Source: DATJSJ01 sp035504175
Lineage (GTDB): Bacteria > Pseudomonadota > Alphaproteobacteria > Acetobacterales > Acetobacteraceae
Length of the DNA stretch: 18,876 bases
Assembly: GCA_035504175.1 (NCBI GenBank)
Contig: DATJSJ010000241.1
Span: 1 to 18,876, forward strand
Direction of reading: 5' to 3'
Position numbers and translations under genes: made by a program. Each line of letters opens with the position of its first letter. The stretch's first letter is position 1. The notes beneath the pieces are model-generated. The model saw only the letters and a program-made list of their open reading frames with translations. It made no database searches and was not told the origin of the DNA. Positions 1 through 6,759 of this stretch are shown here, piece by piece.

Positions 1-608
1 AAGCCCCGCTCCAGATAGGCGTGGAAATTGAGGTCCGCCGGCGCATTGACCAGCGCCAGCCGCCGGTGCCCCTCGCCGATCAGCCGCGCCGCCGCCTCCT
101 GCCCCAGCACGTCGAAATCGATGTCGAGCGACGGGAAGGGCGGCAGCCCCTCGCTGCGGCCGAGCGCCGCGAATGGCACGCCCGCCGCGATCAGCCAGGC
201 GATGCGCGGATCATTCGGCTGCGTCCAGGCGAGCAGCACGGCATCGGTCGACCGGCTCTCCACCAGTTGGCGGATCTGGTCCACCTGTGCAGCGCCGGGG
301 CGGCCAAGCGCGACCGTAAGATCGAGGCTGCGTTCCGCCAGCGCCTCCTGCAGGCCGCCGAGCAGCGGCATGAAGAACGGCTCCGCGTACTGAAACTGCG
401 GGTGCGGCGAGAGAATGAAGGTGACCGTGCCGGTCATGCCGCTGCGCAGGCTGCGGCCGGAGCGGTTGGCCGCGTAGCCGAGCCGCTCGGCCGCCTCGAG
501 CACGCGCCGTCGTGTCTCCTCGGTGACGTTGGGCTTGCCGGCCAGGGCGCGGGAGACCGTGCTGATCGACAGGCTCAGCTCCTCCGCCAGGTCGCCCAGG
601 TTTGACAC
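1..608 (-). CDS. LacI-family transcriptional regulator (3' part beyond the left edge)
   Basis: Sugar-responsive repressor, read leftwards and cut by the window edge, with about 202 codons visible. The N-terminus is a classic LacI helix-turn-helix: LGDLAEELSLSISTVSRAL, then the hinge region with RRRVLEAAERLGYAANRSGRSLRSG. The start of the periplasmic-binding-like ligand domain follows (GTVTFILSPHP, later DAVLLAWTQP and LIGEGHRRLALVNAP). I chose the GTG at 608 because it puts the HTH at the usual distance from the N-terminus and has AAGGAAG eight bases upstream. An in-frame ATG at 629 has no clear ribosome-binding site and would add seven residues. It diverges from the sugar operon starting at 776, so it very probably controls that operon. 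The effector sugar cannot be read from the sequence. Confidence 0.9.
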   Translation of the reverse strand, partial: MSNLGDLAEELSLSISTVSRALAGKPNVTEETRRRVLEAAERLGYAANRSGRSLRSGMTGTVTFILSPHPQFQYAEPFFMPLLGGLQEALAERSLDLTVALGRPGAAQVDQIRQLVESRSTDAVLLAWTQPNDPRIAWLIAAGVPFAALGRSEGLPPFPSLDIDFDVLGQEAAARLIGEGHRRLALVNAPADLNFHAYLERG

Positions 609-665
609 GCCTGTGTCTTCCTTTCCCATCGTGCCGCGGACCGGCCGCCCGGGTATCGTTGCATG

Positions 666-695
666 TTGACACGAGGGCGGGCCCACCCGCATCTT
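666..695 (+). promoter_or_regulatory. Candidate sigma-70 promoter of the sugar operon
   Basis: TTGACA at 666-671 is a perfect -35 hexamer. CATCTT at 690-695, 18 bases on, is a weak -10 (A2 and T6 match). Transcription would begin near 702, leaving a leader of about 75 bases before the dehydrogenase ATG at 776. The -35 box is seen directly. The -10 and start site are inferred. Confidence 0.45.
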
Positions 696-697
696 CG

Positions 698-711
698 TGC
701 AAACGTTGTCA
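698..711. promoter_or_regulatory. Candidate LacI-family operator
   Basis: TGCAAA-CG-TTGTCA is an imperfect dyad with the central CG and AACGTT core typical of LacI/GalR-family operators; four of six positions are symmetric on each side. It lies just after the proposed -10 box, about where transcription would start, so a bound repressor would block initiation. A related half-site, CGTTGCA, lies at 657-663. Assignment to the divergent LacI gene is an inference from position. Confidence 0.45.
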
Positions 712-775
712 TCCGGCAAGCCAAACCGCGCCGGAAACGCGAGCGCCGCGATGTGGCCGCGCAGGAGGGATCGGA

Positions 776-1867
776 ATGCGGGCCGTGATGGCCGGCTGCG
801 GACGCATGAGCCGGACCTGGCTGGAGGCCGCCGCGAGGATCGAAGACCTCCGCATCGTCGGCCTGGTTGACCTCGATCCGACCCTCGCCGCATCGGTCGC
901 CGCCCGCCACGGCCTCGCCGACGCCGCAATCGGCAACGACCTCTCCGCCATGCTGCGCGATACCGCGCCGGATGCGGTATTCGACGTCGTGGTGCCCGAC
1001 GCGCGCGCCGCCGTGGTGACCACGGCGCTGCAAGCCGGCTGCCACGTGCTGAGCGAAAAGCCAATGGCGGCCTCGATGGCGGAGGCGCAATCCCTGGTCG
1101 CGGCGGCCCGCAGGGCGGCGCGCATCCACGCCGTCGTGCAGAACCGCCGCTACATTCCCGGCGTCCGCCGGCTGCGCCGGTTCCTCGCTTGCGGCGCGCT
1201 TGGCACCGTGCATGGCGTGCACTGCGATTTCTTCCTCGGCCCGCATTTCGGCGGCTTCCGCGAAACCATGTCGCACGTCCTGCTGCTCGACATGGCGATC
1301 CACACCTTCGACGTGGCGCGCCTGCTCTGCGGCGCCAACCCGCATTCCGTCAGCTGCGTCGAATGGAACCCGGCCGGCTCCTGGTACGCCGACGGCGCCT
1401 GCGCCATCGCCATCTTCACCATGCAGAACGGCACCGTGTTCAGCTACCGCGGAAGCTGGTGCGCCGAGGGACTGCAGACGAGCTGGGAAGCCGCCTGGCG
1501 CATCATTGGCACCGGCGGCACACTCACCTGGGATGGCGCGGAGGCCATGTCCTGCGAGACGCTCGCGGGAGCCCGAAACGACGGCGACCTGTTCGCGCCC
1601 ACCCGACCCATCACGATCCCGCCGCTCGACCCGAGCGACCGCATTGGAGGCCACCTCGGGGTGATGCAGGACTTCGTCGCGGCCGTTCGCGGCGGGGCGG
1701 AGCCGGAGACGGTCGGGCACGAAAATATCAGGAGCCTGGGCATGGTGTTCGGGGCCATCGATAGTGCTCAGACGGGGCGAACCGTCGAAATCAACGAGAG
1801 GGAAGCAAGGCCAGGGGGCTCCGCCCCCTGGGCCCCGGCTGGGGGCCGCAGGCCCCAGACCCCTTGA
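776..1867 (+). CDS. Gfo/Idh/MocA-family NAD(P)-dependent dehydrogenase
   Basis: Cytoplasmic sugar or sugar-derivative oxidoreductase of 363 residues. The Rossmann domain has the glycine motif AGCGRM (residues 6-11) and an acidic D32 ending the second strand, which favours NAD(H). The family motif EKP is at 94-96. NRRY at 123-126 and D172-xxx-H176 (DMAIHTFD) match the usual catalytic region. The ATG at 776 has AGGAGG seven bases upstream; longer in-frame readings lack support. The family fold ends near GRTVEINE; the last 22 or so residues (ARPGGSAPWAPAGG and on) are encoded by a GC-rich dyad repeat and look like an accidental extension. It is the first gene of the operon, 28 bases before the TIM-barrel gene. 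The substrate is unknown; inositol-type, keto-sugar or glycoside oxidation are all possible. Confidence 0.88.
   Translation: MRAVMAGCGRMSRTWLEAAARIEDLRIVGLVDLDPTLAASVAARHGLADAAIGNDLSAMLRDTAPDAVFDVVVPDARAAVVTTALQAGCHVLSEKPMAASMAEAQSLVAAARRAARIHAVVQNRRYIPGVRRLRRFLACGALGTVHGVHCDFFLGPHFGGFRETMSHVLLLDMAIHTFDVARLLCGANPHSVSCVEWNPAGSWYADGACAIAIFTMQNGTVFSYRGSWCAEGLQTSWEAAWRIIGTGGTLTWDGAEAMSCETLAGARNDGDLFAPTRPITIPPLDPSDRIGGHLGVMQDFVAAVRGGAEPETVGHENIRSLGMVFGAIDSAQTGRTVEINEREARPGGSAPWAPAGGRRPQTP
1808..1863. repeat. GC-rich dyad repeat (two consecutive hairpins)
   Basis: The first hairpin is CCAGGGGGC-TCC-GCCCCCTGG at 1811-1831, a perfect 9-bp stem with a 3-base loop. The second is CTGGGG(G)CC-GCA-GGCCCCAG at 1839-1858, an 8-bp stem with one bulged G. 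From memory this resembles a dispersed intergenic repeat common in Acetobacteraceae genomes; I could not check copies elsewhere. It overlaps the 3' end of the dehydrogenase gene and sits just ahead of the next ribosome-binding site, so it could also attenuate or stabilise the operon mRNA. Confidence 0.65.
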
Positions 1868-1895
1868 TGCAGTCTGAACACGAGGGAGTGGCCGA

Positions 1896-2795
1896 GTGTC
1901 CGCACCACAGCGAGCCTTGCGCATCGGTACCATGGTCCGCGCGCACGAGGCCGATCCCGCGGGCTATATCCGCAAGATCCTGCCGCATGGGTTCGAGAGC
2001 CTGCAGCCGTTCTTCTGGCAGACGCTGGGCGGGCACGACCTGCCGCTGCTGGCGCGGCAGATCCGCGAGGCGATCGGCGATGCCGATGTTACCATCACGG
2101 CGCTGGGCGTGTTCGGCAACCCGCTCGAGGACAGCGACCAGGACCGTGAGACGCTCGCCGCCTGGCGCACGGTGATCGACCATGCCCACCTGTTCGGCGC
2201 CTCCGTCGTCGCCGGCTTCACCGGGCGCATCCGCAACAAGCCGATCGAGGCGAGCCTGTCGCGCTTCCGCGAGGTGTTCGGCGAACTCGCCCGTCGCGCC
2301 GCCGATCGCGGCCTGCGCATCGCCTTCGAGAACTGCCCGATGGAGGGAAGCTGGCAATCCGGCGACTGGAACATCGCCCACAACCCCGACGCCTGGGAAC
2401 TGATGTTCAACGAGCTGCCGGCGGAAAACATCGGGCTGGAATGGGAGCCCTGCCACCAGCTCTGCTACCTGATCGACCCGATGCCGCAGCTCCGCCGCTG
2501 GCGCTCGCGCATCTTCCACGTGCACGGCAAGGACGCGACAGTGCACTGGGACATGGTGCGGCAGCACGGCATCCACGGCAGGAAGAAATTCGCCTTCCAC
2601 CGCACGCCCGGCTTCGGCGACAGCAACTGGACTGACATCATCAGCCTGCTGCGCGTCGGCGGCTATGAGGGGCCGATCGACATCGAAGGCTGGCACGACC
2701 CGGTCTATCGCGGCGAGCTGGAAATGACCGGGCAGGTCGCCGCCCTCGAATACCTGAAGCGCTGCCGCGGCGGCGACTTCGTGCCGAACCCGTAG
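1896..2795 (+). CDS. Sugar phosphate isomerase/epimerase-like TIM-barrel protein
   Basis: A 299-residue member of the xylose isomerase-like TIM-barrel family (AP endonuclease 2 fold, PF01261 type), expected to be a metal-dependent cytoplasmic enzyme. Candidate metal ligands fall at the usual strand ends: Glu in LRIAFENCP, Glu/His in GLEWEPCHQ, His in IFHVHGKDA and Glu in PIDIEGWHD. Family members isomerise or epimerise sugars, dehydrate inosose, or cleave 3-keto-glycosides. The GTG start at 1896 is preceded by GAGGGAG with seven bases of spacing; an ATG at 1932 is a less likely start because it would remove the first strand region. Its place between a Gfo/Idh dehydrogenase and a sugar importer points to the second step of a catabolic route. 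The exact reaction is not deducible. Confidence 0.88.
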   Translation: MSAPQRALRIGTMVRAHEADPAGYIRKILPHGFESLQPFFWQTLGGHDLPLLARQIREAIGDADVTITALGVFGNPLEDSDQDRETLAAWRTVIDHAHLFGASVVAGFTGRIRNKPIEASLSRFREVFGELARRAADRGLRIAFENCPMEGSWQSGDWNIAHNPDAWELMFNELPAENIGLEWEPCHQLCYLIDPMPQLRRWRSRIFHVHGKDATVHWDMVRQHGIHGRKKFAFHRTPGFGDSNWTDIISLLRVGGYEGPIDIEGWHDPVYRGELEMTGQVAALEYLKRCRGGDFVPNP

Positions 2796-2865
2796 GCCAT
2801 GATCGCCCCGGGCGGAATCGCGGCAGGCGTGAGGAATGGTCTGAATTGAGCTCGAAGCATCGGGA

Positions 2866-2884
2866 ACCGGCCATCAAGGCCGGT
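2866..2884 (+). other. Intergenic hairpin before the binding-protein gene
   Basis: ACCGGCC-ATCAA-GGCCGGT forms a 7-bp stem with a 5-base loop, ending four bases before the GGGAGGA ribosome-binding site of the binding-protein gene. It lies in the 104-base gap after the TIM-barrel gene. No clear promoter is visible in that gap. The hairpin may set the 5' end or translation of the binding-protein message; this is inferred. Confidence 0.35.
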
Positions 2885-2899
2885 CCAGGGAGGACCAGG

Positions 2900-3907
2900 A
2901 TGATTCCCAAAATGCTCAAGGTGACGCGACGTCTCTTCGGCGTGCTGGCTTGCATCGCCATGGCGACCGGCCTCGCGGCGCCGGCGGCGCGGGCAATGCC
3001 CGCCAAATGGTGCAGCAAGGTGCATATCCGCTTCTTCGTCGGCGGCGATGCCGGCGATGCCTTCGGCACCATCGTCTACAATGGCGCGAAGCAGGCGGCC
3101 GAGGATCTTGGGGCCCAGGTCGACTACGTCTTCTCCGGCTGGAATTCGGAGAAGATGGTGCAGCAGTTCCGCGAGGCCGTCGCCGCCCATCCCGACGGGA
3201 TCGCCATGATGGGCCATCCTGGCGCCGCCGCGCTCGGCCCGATCGCCGCCCAGGCGGCGAAGGACGGCATCAAGATGATGTACCAGAACGTCGACCTGCC
3301 GGAGCTGCGCAAGAAATATGGCGGCGGCTATGTCGGCGCGCAGCTCGACCCGCAGGGCTACGCGCTCGGCAGGACGGCGGTCGAAATGCTCGGCCTCAAG
3401 CCCGGCGAGAAGGCGATCGTCTTCGCCGATTGGGGCCAGTCGGCGCGGGTGATCCGCGAGCTCGCCACCGTCCGCGCGCTGCAGGATGCCGGGCTCAAGG
3501 TGATCAAGCTGGAATCGCCGCCAGAGGATGCGGCCGATCCGAACCTGCTGCTGCCCGAGCACACTGCCGCGATCCTGAACAATCCCGACGTGAAGCTGAT
3601 CGCCTATCCCGGCGGCCAGGTGTTGGGCAACGTGCCGACCTACATGCGTGCCGCGCACAAAAAGCCCGGCCAGATCGATGCCATCGGCTTCGACACCAGC
3701 CCGCAGGTGATCCAGGCGTTCAAGGACGGCTGGGTGCAGCTCACCTCCGACCAGGAGCCGTTCCTGCAAGGCTACCTGCCGATCCTCTCGCTCTGCCAGC
3801 AGGTCGTGCTCGGCCTCGCACCGCTGAACGTCGACACCAGCGCCGGCTTCGTGACGCCGCAGAACTACGAGCAGGTCGCGAAGCTGGCCGAGGAGGGGCT
3901 GCGCTGA
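2900..3907 (+). CDS. Periplasmic sugar-binding protein of an ABC importer
   Basis: Substrate-binding component of 335 residues that captures the sugar in the periplasm and delivers it to the permease. Residues 1-32 look like a signal peptide: basic MIPKMLKVTRR, hydrophobic LFGVLACIAMATGL, and an ARA cleavage site before M33. The mature part has the type-1 periplasmic binding fold of ribose/fructose-binding proteins, with FVGGDAGDAFGTIVYNG near the start, GIAMMGHPG, DAIGFDTSPQVIQAF and QLTSDQEPFLQGY near the end. ATG 2900 has GGAGG six bases upstream; a TTG at 2846 would only add residues ahead of the signal. The mature chain has just two cysteines (C38 and the one in LSLCQQ), possibly a disulfide. 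The ligand is unassigned; position and family suggest a monosaccharide or polyol. Confidence 0.9.
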   Translation: MIPKMLKVTRRLFGVLACIAMATGLAAPAARAMPAKWCSKVHIRFFVGGDAGDAFGTIVYNGAKQAAEDLGAQVDYVFSGWNSEKMVQQFREAVAAHPDGIAMMGHPGAAALGPIAAQAAKDGIKMMYQNVDLPELRKKYGGGYVGAQLDPQGYALGRTAVEMLGLKPGEKAIVFADWGQSARVIRELATVRALQDAGLKVIKLESPPEDAADPNLLLPEHTAAILNNPDVKLIAYPGGQVLGNVPTYMRAAHKKPGQIDAIGFDTSPQVIQAFKDGWVQLTSDQEPFLQGYLPILSLCQQVVLGLAPLNVDTSAGFVTPQNYEQVAKLAEEGLR

Positions 3908-3915
3908 TCGGGAAG

Positions 3916-3938
3916 GCCCGGGCGATTGCCGCCCGGGC
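3916..3938 (+). other. Strong hairpin between binding-protein and ATPase genes
   Basis: GCCCGGGCG (3916-3924) pairs with CGCCCGGGC (3930-3938) around a 5-base loop, seven bases after the binding-protein stop codon. No T-run follows, so it is not an obvious terminator. In many ABC importer operons such a structure protects the upstream message and gives more binding protein than ATPase or permease; that role is inferred here from position. Confidence 0.5.
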
Positions 3939-3957
3939 GCCACGGGAGGGACGCGTC

Positions 3958-4731
3958 ATGGCCGAACGGCTGATCGAGCTGCGTGACGTCCGCAAATCCT
4001 TCGGCAAGGTCTACGCGGTCGAGGGCGTCAGCCTGCATGTCGACAGCGGCGAGGTCGTCGGCCTGCTCGGCGACAACGGCGCCGGCAAGTCGACTCTGAT
4101 CAAGATCCTGGCCGGCGTGCACGCGCCCTCCGCCGGCGAGATCCTGGTGCGCGGCCAGCGCGTCTCGCACTGGAACGCCGCCCGCTCCCGCGATGCCGGG
4201 ATCGAGACGGTGTTCCAGGACCGCGCGCTCGCCGTGCAGCAATCGATCGTCCGCAACATCTTCATGGGGCGCGAGATCGCCGGCCCCCTCGGCTTCCTGC
4301 GCGTGCACCGACAGGTCGCCGAGGCGGAGCGGCTGATGCGCGAGATCGGCTTCACGTCCAAGGTGTTCACGCCGCATTCGATCGTCGGCACACTCTCCGG
4401 CGGCGAGCGCCAGGGCGTCGCGATCGCCCGCGCCATCTTCAACCGCGCCGACCTGATCATCCTCGATGAGCCGACCAACGCGCTGTCGCTGACCGAGACG
4501 GAGAAGGTGTTCCGCTTCGTCCGCACAGTGCGGGCGAGCGGCCGGTCGATCCTGTTCATCGGCCACAACATCCACCACGTCTACGACATCGCCGACCGCT
4601 TCGTCGTGCTCGATCGCGGCCGGGTGGTGCTGGAACGGCCGAAGGCGGAGGTCGCCTCGGCGCAGGAGCTGATCGACTTCATGGAAGGCGTCGCGCATCC
4701 GCATGGCGCGCCCGACAGGAGTGCGGCATGA
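3958..4731 (+). CDS. Sugar ABC transporter ATP-binding protein
   Basis: ATPase that energises the importer from the cytoplasmic face, 257 residues with a single nucleotide-binding domain. Visible motifs are Walker A GDNGAGKST (38-46), Q-loop Q87 in VFQD, ABC signature LSGGE (146-150), Walker B LIILDEP (166-172) with catalytic E171, and switch histidine H203 in IGHN. Many sugar importers of this class (RbsA, MglA, XylG) carry two fused domains of about 500 residues. A single-domain form of about 260 residues is known for FrcA of rhizobia, so this protein presumably works as a homodimer. ATG 3958 has GGAGGG about seven bases upstream. The stop overlaps the permease start by four bases (ATGA), indicating translational coupling. 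Confidence 0.93.
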   Translation: MAERLIELRDVRKSFGKVYAVEGVSLHVDSGEVVGLLGDNGAGKSTLIKILAGVHAPSAGEILVRGQRVSHWNAARSRDAGIETVFQDRALAVQQSIVRNIFMGREIAGPLGFLRVHRQVAEAERLMREIGFTSKVFTPHSIVGTLSGGERQGVAIARAIFNRADLIILDEPTNALSLTETEKVFRFVRTVRASGRSILFIGHNIHHVYDIADRFVVLDRGRVVLERPKAEVASAQELIDFMEGVAHPHGAPDRSAA

Positions 4732-5732
4732 GCGAGATCGCGAGCCCCGCCCGGCCGGTCGGCGGCGCGCCGCGTCCGCTGCGCGGCTTCGTCCACCACA
4801 ACCGCGCCTCGCTCGGCACGCTCGCCGTGTTCCTCGTCATGATGGCGATTTTCCTGATCGCCAACCCGAGCGTGTTCCTGCGCTGGGACGCGTACAGCTC
4901 GGTGCTGATGACGCTGCCGGTGGCGCTGTTCCTGGTGGTGCCGCTGGTGTTCATCGTGACGGTGGGCGAGATCGACCTCTCCTTTCCGGCCACCATGGGA
5001 TTTGCCGCCTGGGTCTTTGCCCTGCTGGCGGCCGCAGGCATCAATCCCTGGCTCGCCATCCTGGCCGCGATCGCCACCGGCCTCGTGCTCGGCGCCTTCG
5101 TCGGCGCCCTGGTCGTCTACGCCAACCTCTCCTCGCTGATCGCGACGCTCGGCATGAACTTCATGCTGCGCGGCGTCATCCAGATCATGACCCAGGGCAA
5201 GTCGATCGCGGTCGTCGGGCTGGAAGGCAGCGCCACCTACCGCATCCTGTCCGGCACGCTCGGCGGCATCCCGGTGCAGATGTTCTGGGCGATCGGCTTC
5301 GTCGTCTTCGCCGCCCTGCTCTACAACCGGCACCGTTTCGGCGCGCGCGTGCACTGCGTCGGCGACAATCCCGACAGCGCGCAGCAGATGGGCATCGACA
5401 CCAGCCGGGTGCGGGTCATGACCTTCGTGTTCATGGGCTTCGGCGCGGCACTGGCCGGCGTGTTCTCGACCCTGATCAACTTCACCTGGTGGCCGACCGC
5501 CGGTGACGGCTACCTGCTGCCGACGCTCGCCTCTGTGTTCGTCGGCGGCACGCCCACCTGGGGCGGTGTCGGCACCGTGGTGGGCGGCGCGATCGGCGCG
5601 CTGATCGTCTCGTTCATCCAGAGCGGCGTCGTCGCCGCCGGCCTGACCGGCTTCTACGTGCAGTTCTTCAATGGCCTGATCATCGTGCTCTCGCTGCTCG
5701 GCCACCGCTTCAACCAGGCGCGGTATCGCTAG
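4728..5732 (+). CDS. Sugar ABC transporter permease
   Basis: Membrane channel of the importer, 334 residues, of the BPD_transp_2 family (RbsC/FrcC type). A cytoplasmic N-terminus rich in Pro and Arg is followed by many hydrophobic segments, for example LAVFLVMMAIFLIAN, VALFLVVPLVFIV, WLAILAAIATGLVLGAFVGALVV and FMGFGAALAGVFSTLI. The family-typical loop VGEIDLSFPATMGF, the stretch LIATLGMNFMLRG and the ATPase-contact segment VHCVGDNPDSAQQMGID are present. AGGAG precedes the ATG by six bases. It is the last gene of the operon; no convincing terminator is visible just after it. Substrate specificity cannot be read from the sequence. Confidence 0.93.
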   Translation: MSEIASPARPVGGAPRPLRGFVHHNRASLGTLAVFLVMMAIFLIANPSVFLRWDAYSSVLMTLPVALFLVVPLVFIVTVGEIDLSFPATMGFAAWVFALLAAAGINPWLAILAAIATGLVLGAFVGALVVYANLSSLIATLGMNFMLRGVIQIMTQGKSIAVVGLEGSATYRILSGTLGGIPVQMFWAIGFVVFAALLYNRHRFGARVHCVGDNPDSAQQMGIDTSRVRVMTFVFMGFGAALAGVFSTLINFTWWPTAGDGYLLPTLASVFVGGTPTWGGVGTVVGGAIGALIVSFIQSGVVAAGLTGFYVQFFNGLIIVLSLLGHRFNQARYR

Positions 5733-5835
5733 ACCAGGATCGCCGGAGGTGGACTGACCGAAGGCGTGGATCATGGCGTGTAAACAACGATTGCGCCGCA
5801 GCACCGTCGGCGGGTTCGCGGCTGCGCGCTACCGC

Positions 5836-5849
5836 TTGATCTGCGTCAA
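5836..5849. promoter_or_regulatory. FNR/FixK-type regulator binding box
   Basis: TTGAT-CTGC-GTCAA matches the FNR/FixK consensus TTGAY-N4-RTCAA at every defined position. Its centre is at 5842.5, 128 bases before the universal stress protein ATG. If used as a class II site centred at -41.5, transcription would start near 5884 and the -10 hexamer would be TAGCAC at 5872-5877 (three of six matches). The box is seen directly; the oxygen response is inferred. Confidence 0.65.
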
Positions 5850-5970
5850 TGGCAGCCGGCTCGCGTGGCGCTAGCACTCCCGGCGAGCCCAGGTGCCTCG
5901 CCGTCGCGGCGGAGGCCGGGCCGGCTCGCAGGCTGGCGGCGCCTGAGCCCGTGACGCGGAGGAACCGGAC

Positions 5971-6759
5971 ATGACCCACGCATACAAGGATATCGTCGTG
6001 CTGCTGAGCGCCGCGGACGGCGCGACGGCGCGGCTCGAGGCCGCGGTGACGCTGGCGCAGCGTTTCGAGGCAAGGCTGACCGGTCTCGATGTCAGCCCGG
6101 GACGCGCCTTCAACGGTCCGCGCGCGGAGGAGGTGGCCGGGCTGCAGGCGCGCTTCGAGTCCCGTCTGCGCGGCGCCGACATCGTCGGGCGCTACCTGGT
6201 CGCCGATGGCCGTGCCGGCGCCGCCGGCCTGGCGCAGCATGCGCATCATGCCGATCTCGTGGTGGCGCCGACCGCGGAAGCCGCCGCGGCCGGGCTCGCC
6301 CTTCCCGACGTGCCGGAGGAATTGGTGGTGGCCTCGGGGGTGCCGGTACTGATCATGCCGGTGATGGCGGAGCCGAAGCCGATCGGGCAGAACATCATCC
6401 TCGCCTGGAACGCCAGCCGCGAGGCGACGCGCGCCATGCACGATGCGCTGCCCCTGCTGGCCGCCGCGCACGAGGTCGTGGTGTTCGCCTTCGACGACCG
6501 CGCCACGATGATGCGGGGCGAGGTCGAGCGCGTGCTCGATCATCTCGGCCGGCACGGCGTGCGCGCCGAACCCTTCACCTGGCCGGACACCGGCGAGATC
6601 ACCGCGATCGATGCGCTGTTCGCCTGCCTCAGTGAGCGCGAGACCGACCTGATCGTCGCCGGCGGCTACGGCCGGTCGCGGATGTTCGAGCATCTGTTCG
6701 GCGGCGCCAGCGAGACGCTGGTCGACAATCTGTCGATGCCGGTGTTCATGTCGCACTGA
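5971..6759 (+). CDS. Universal stress protein, tandem UspA domains
   Basis: A 262-residue cytoplasmic protein with two Usp folds, about 1-130 and 135-262. The second domain carries the ATP-binding pattern G-x2-G-x9-G in GGYGRSRMFEHLFGG and the family ending TLVDNLSMPVFMSH. The first lacks that glycine pattern (LPDVPEELVVASGVPVLIMP), as is common in tandem proteins where only one half binds nucleotide. The start IVVLLSAADGA and the second-half start IILAWNASREATRAM are typical strand 1 segments. ATG 5971 is preceded by CGGAGGAA. The gene stands alone, convergent with ligA, and the FNR-type box upstream suggests induction at low oxygen. Its biochemical role is not known from sequence. Confidence 0.9.
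   Translation: MTHAYKDIVVLLSAADGATARLEAAVTLAQRFEARLTGLDVSPGRAFNGPRAEEVAGLQARFESRLRGADIVGRYLVADGRAGAAGLAQHAHHADLVVAPTAEAAAAGLALPDVPEELVVASGVPVLIMPVMAEPKPIGQNIILAWNASREATRAMHDALPLLAAAHEVVVFAFDDRATMMRGEVERVLDHLGRHGVRAEPFTWPDTGEITAIDALFACLSERETDLIVAGGYGRSRMFEHLFGGASETLVDNLSMPVFMSH

Noticed and set aside
2945..2956. Possible lipobox (VLAC) in the binding-protein signal peptide
   Set aside because: The hydrophobic stretch before that cysteine is too short, and the -2 residue is Leu. A normal AxA signal peptidase I site follows about 14 residues later.
2950..4731. A 593-codon plus-strand frame that contains the whole ATPase
   Set aside because: Its first two-thirds are the binding-protein gene read in the wrong frame. 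The true ATPase start is ATG 3958 with GGAGGG upstream.
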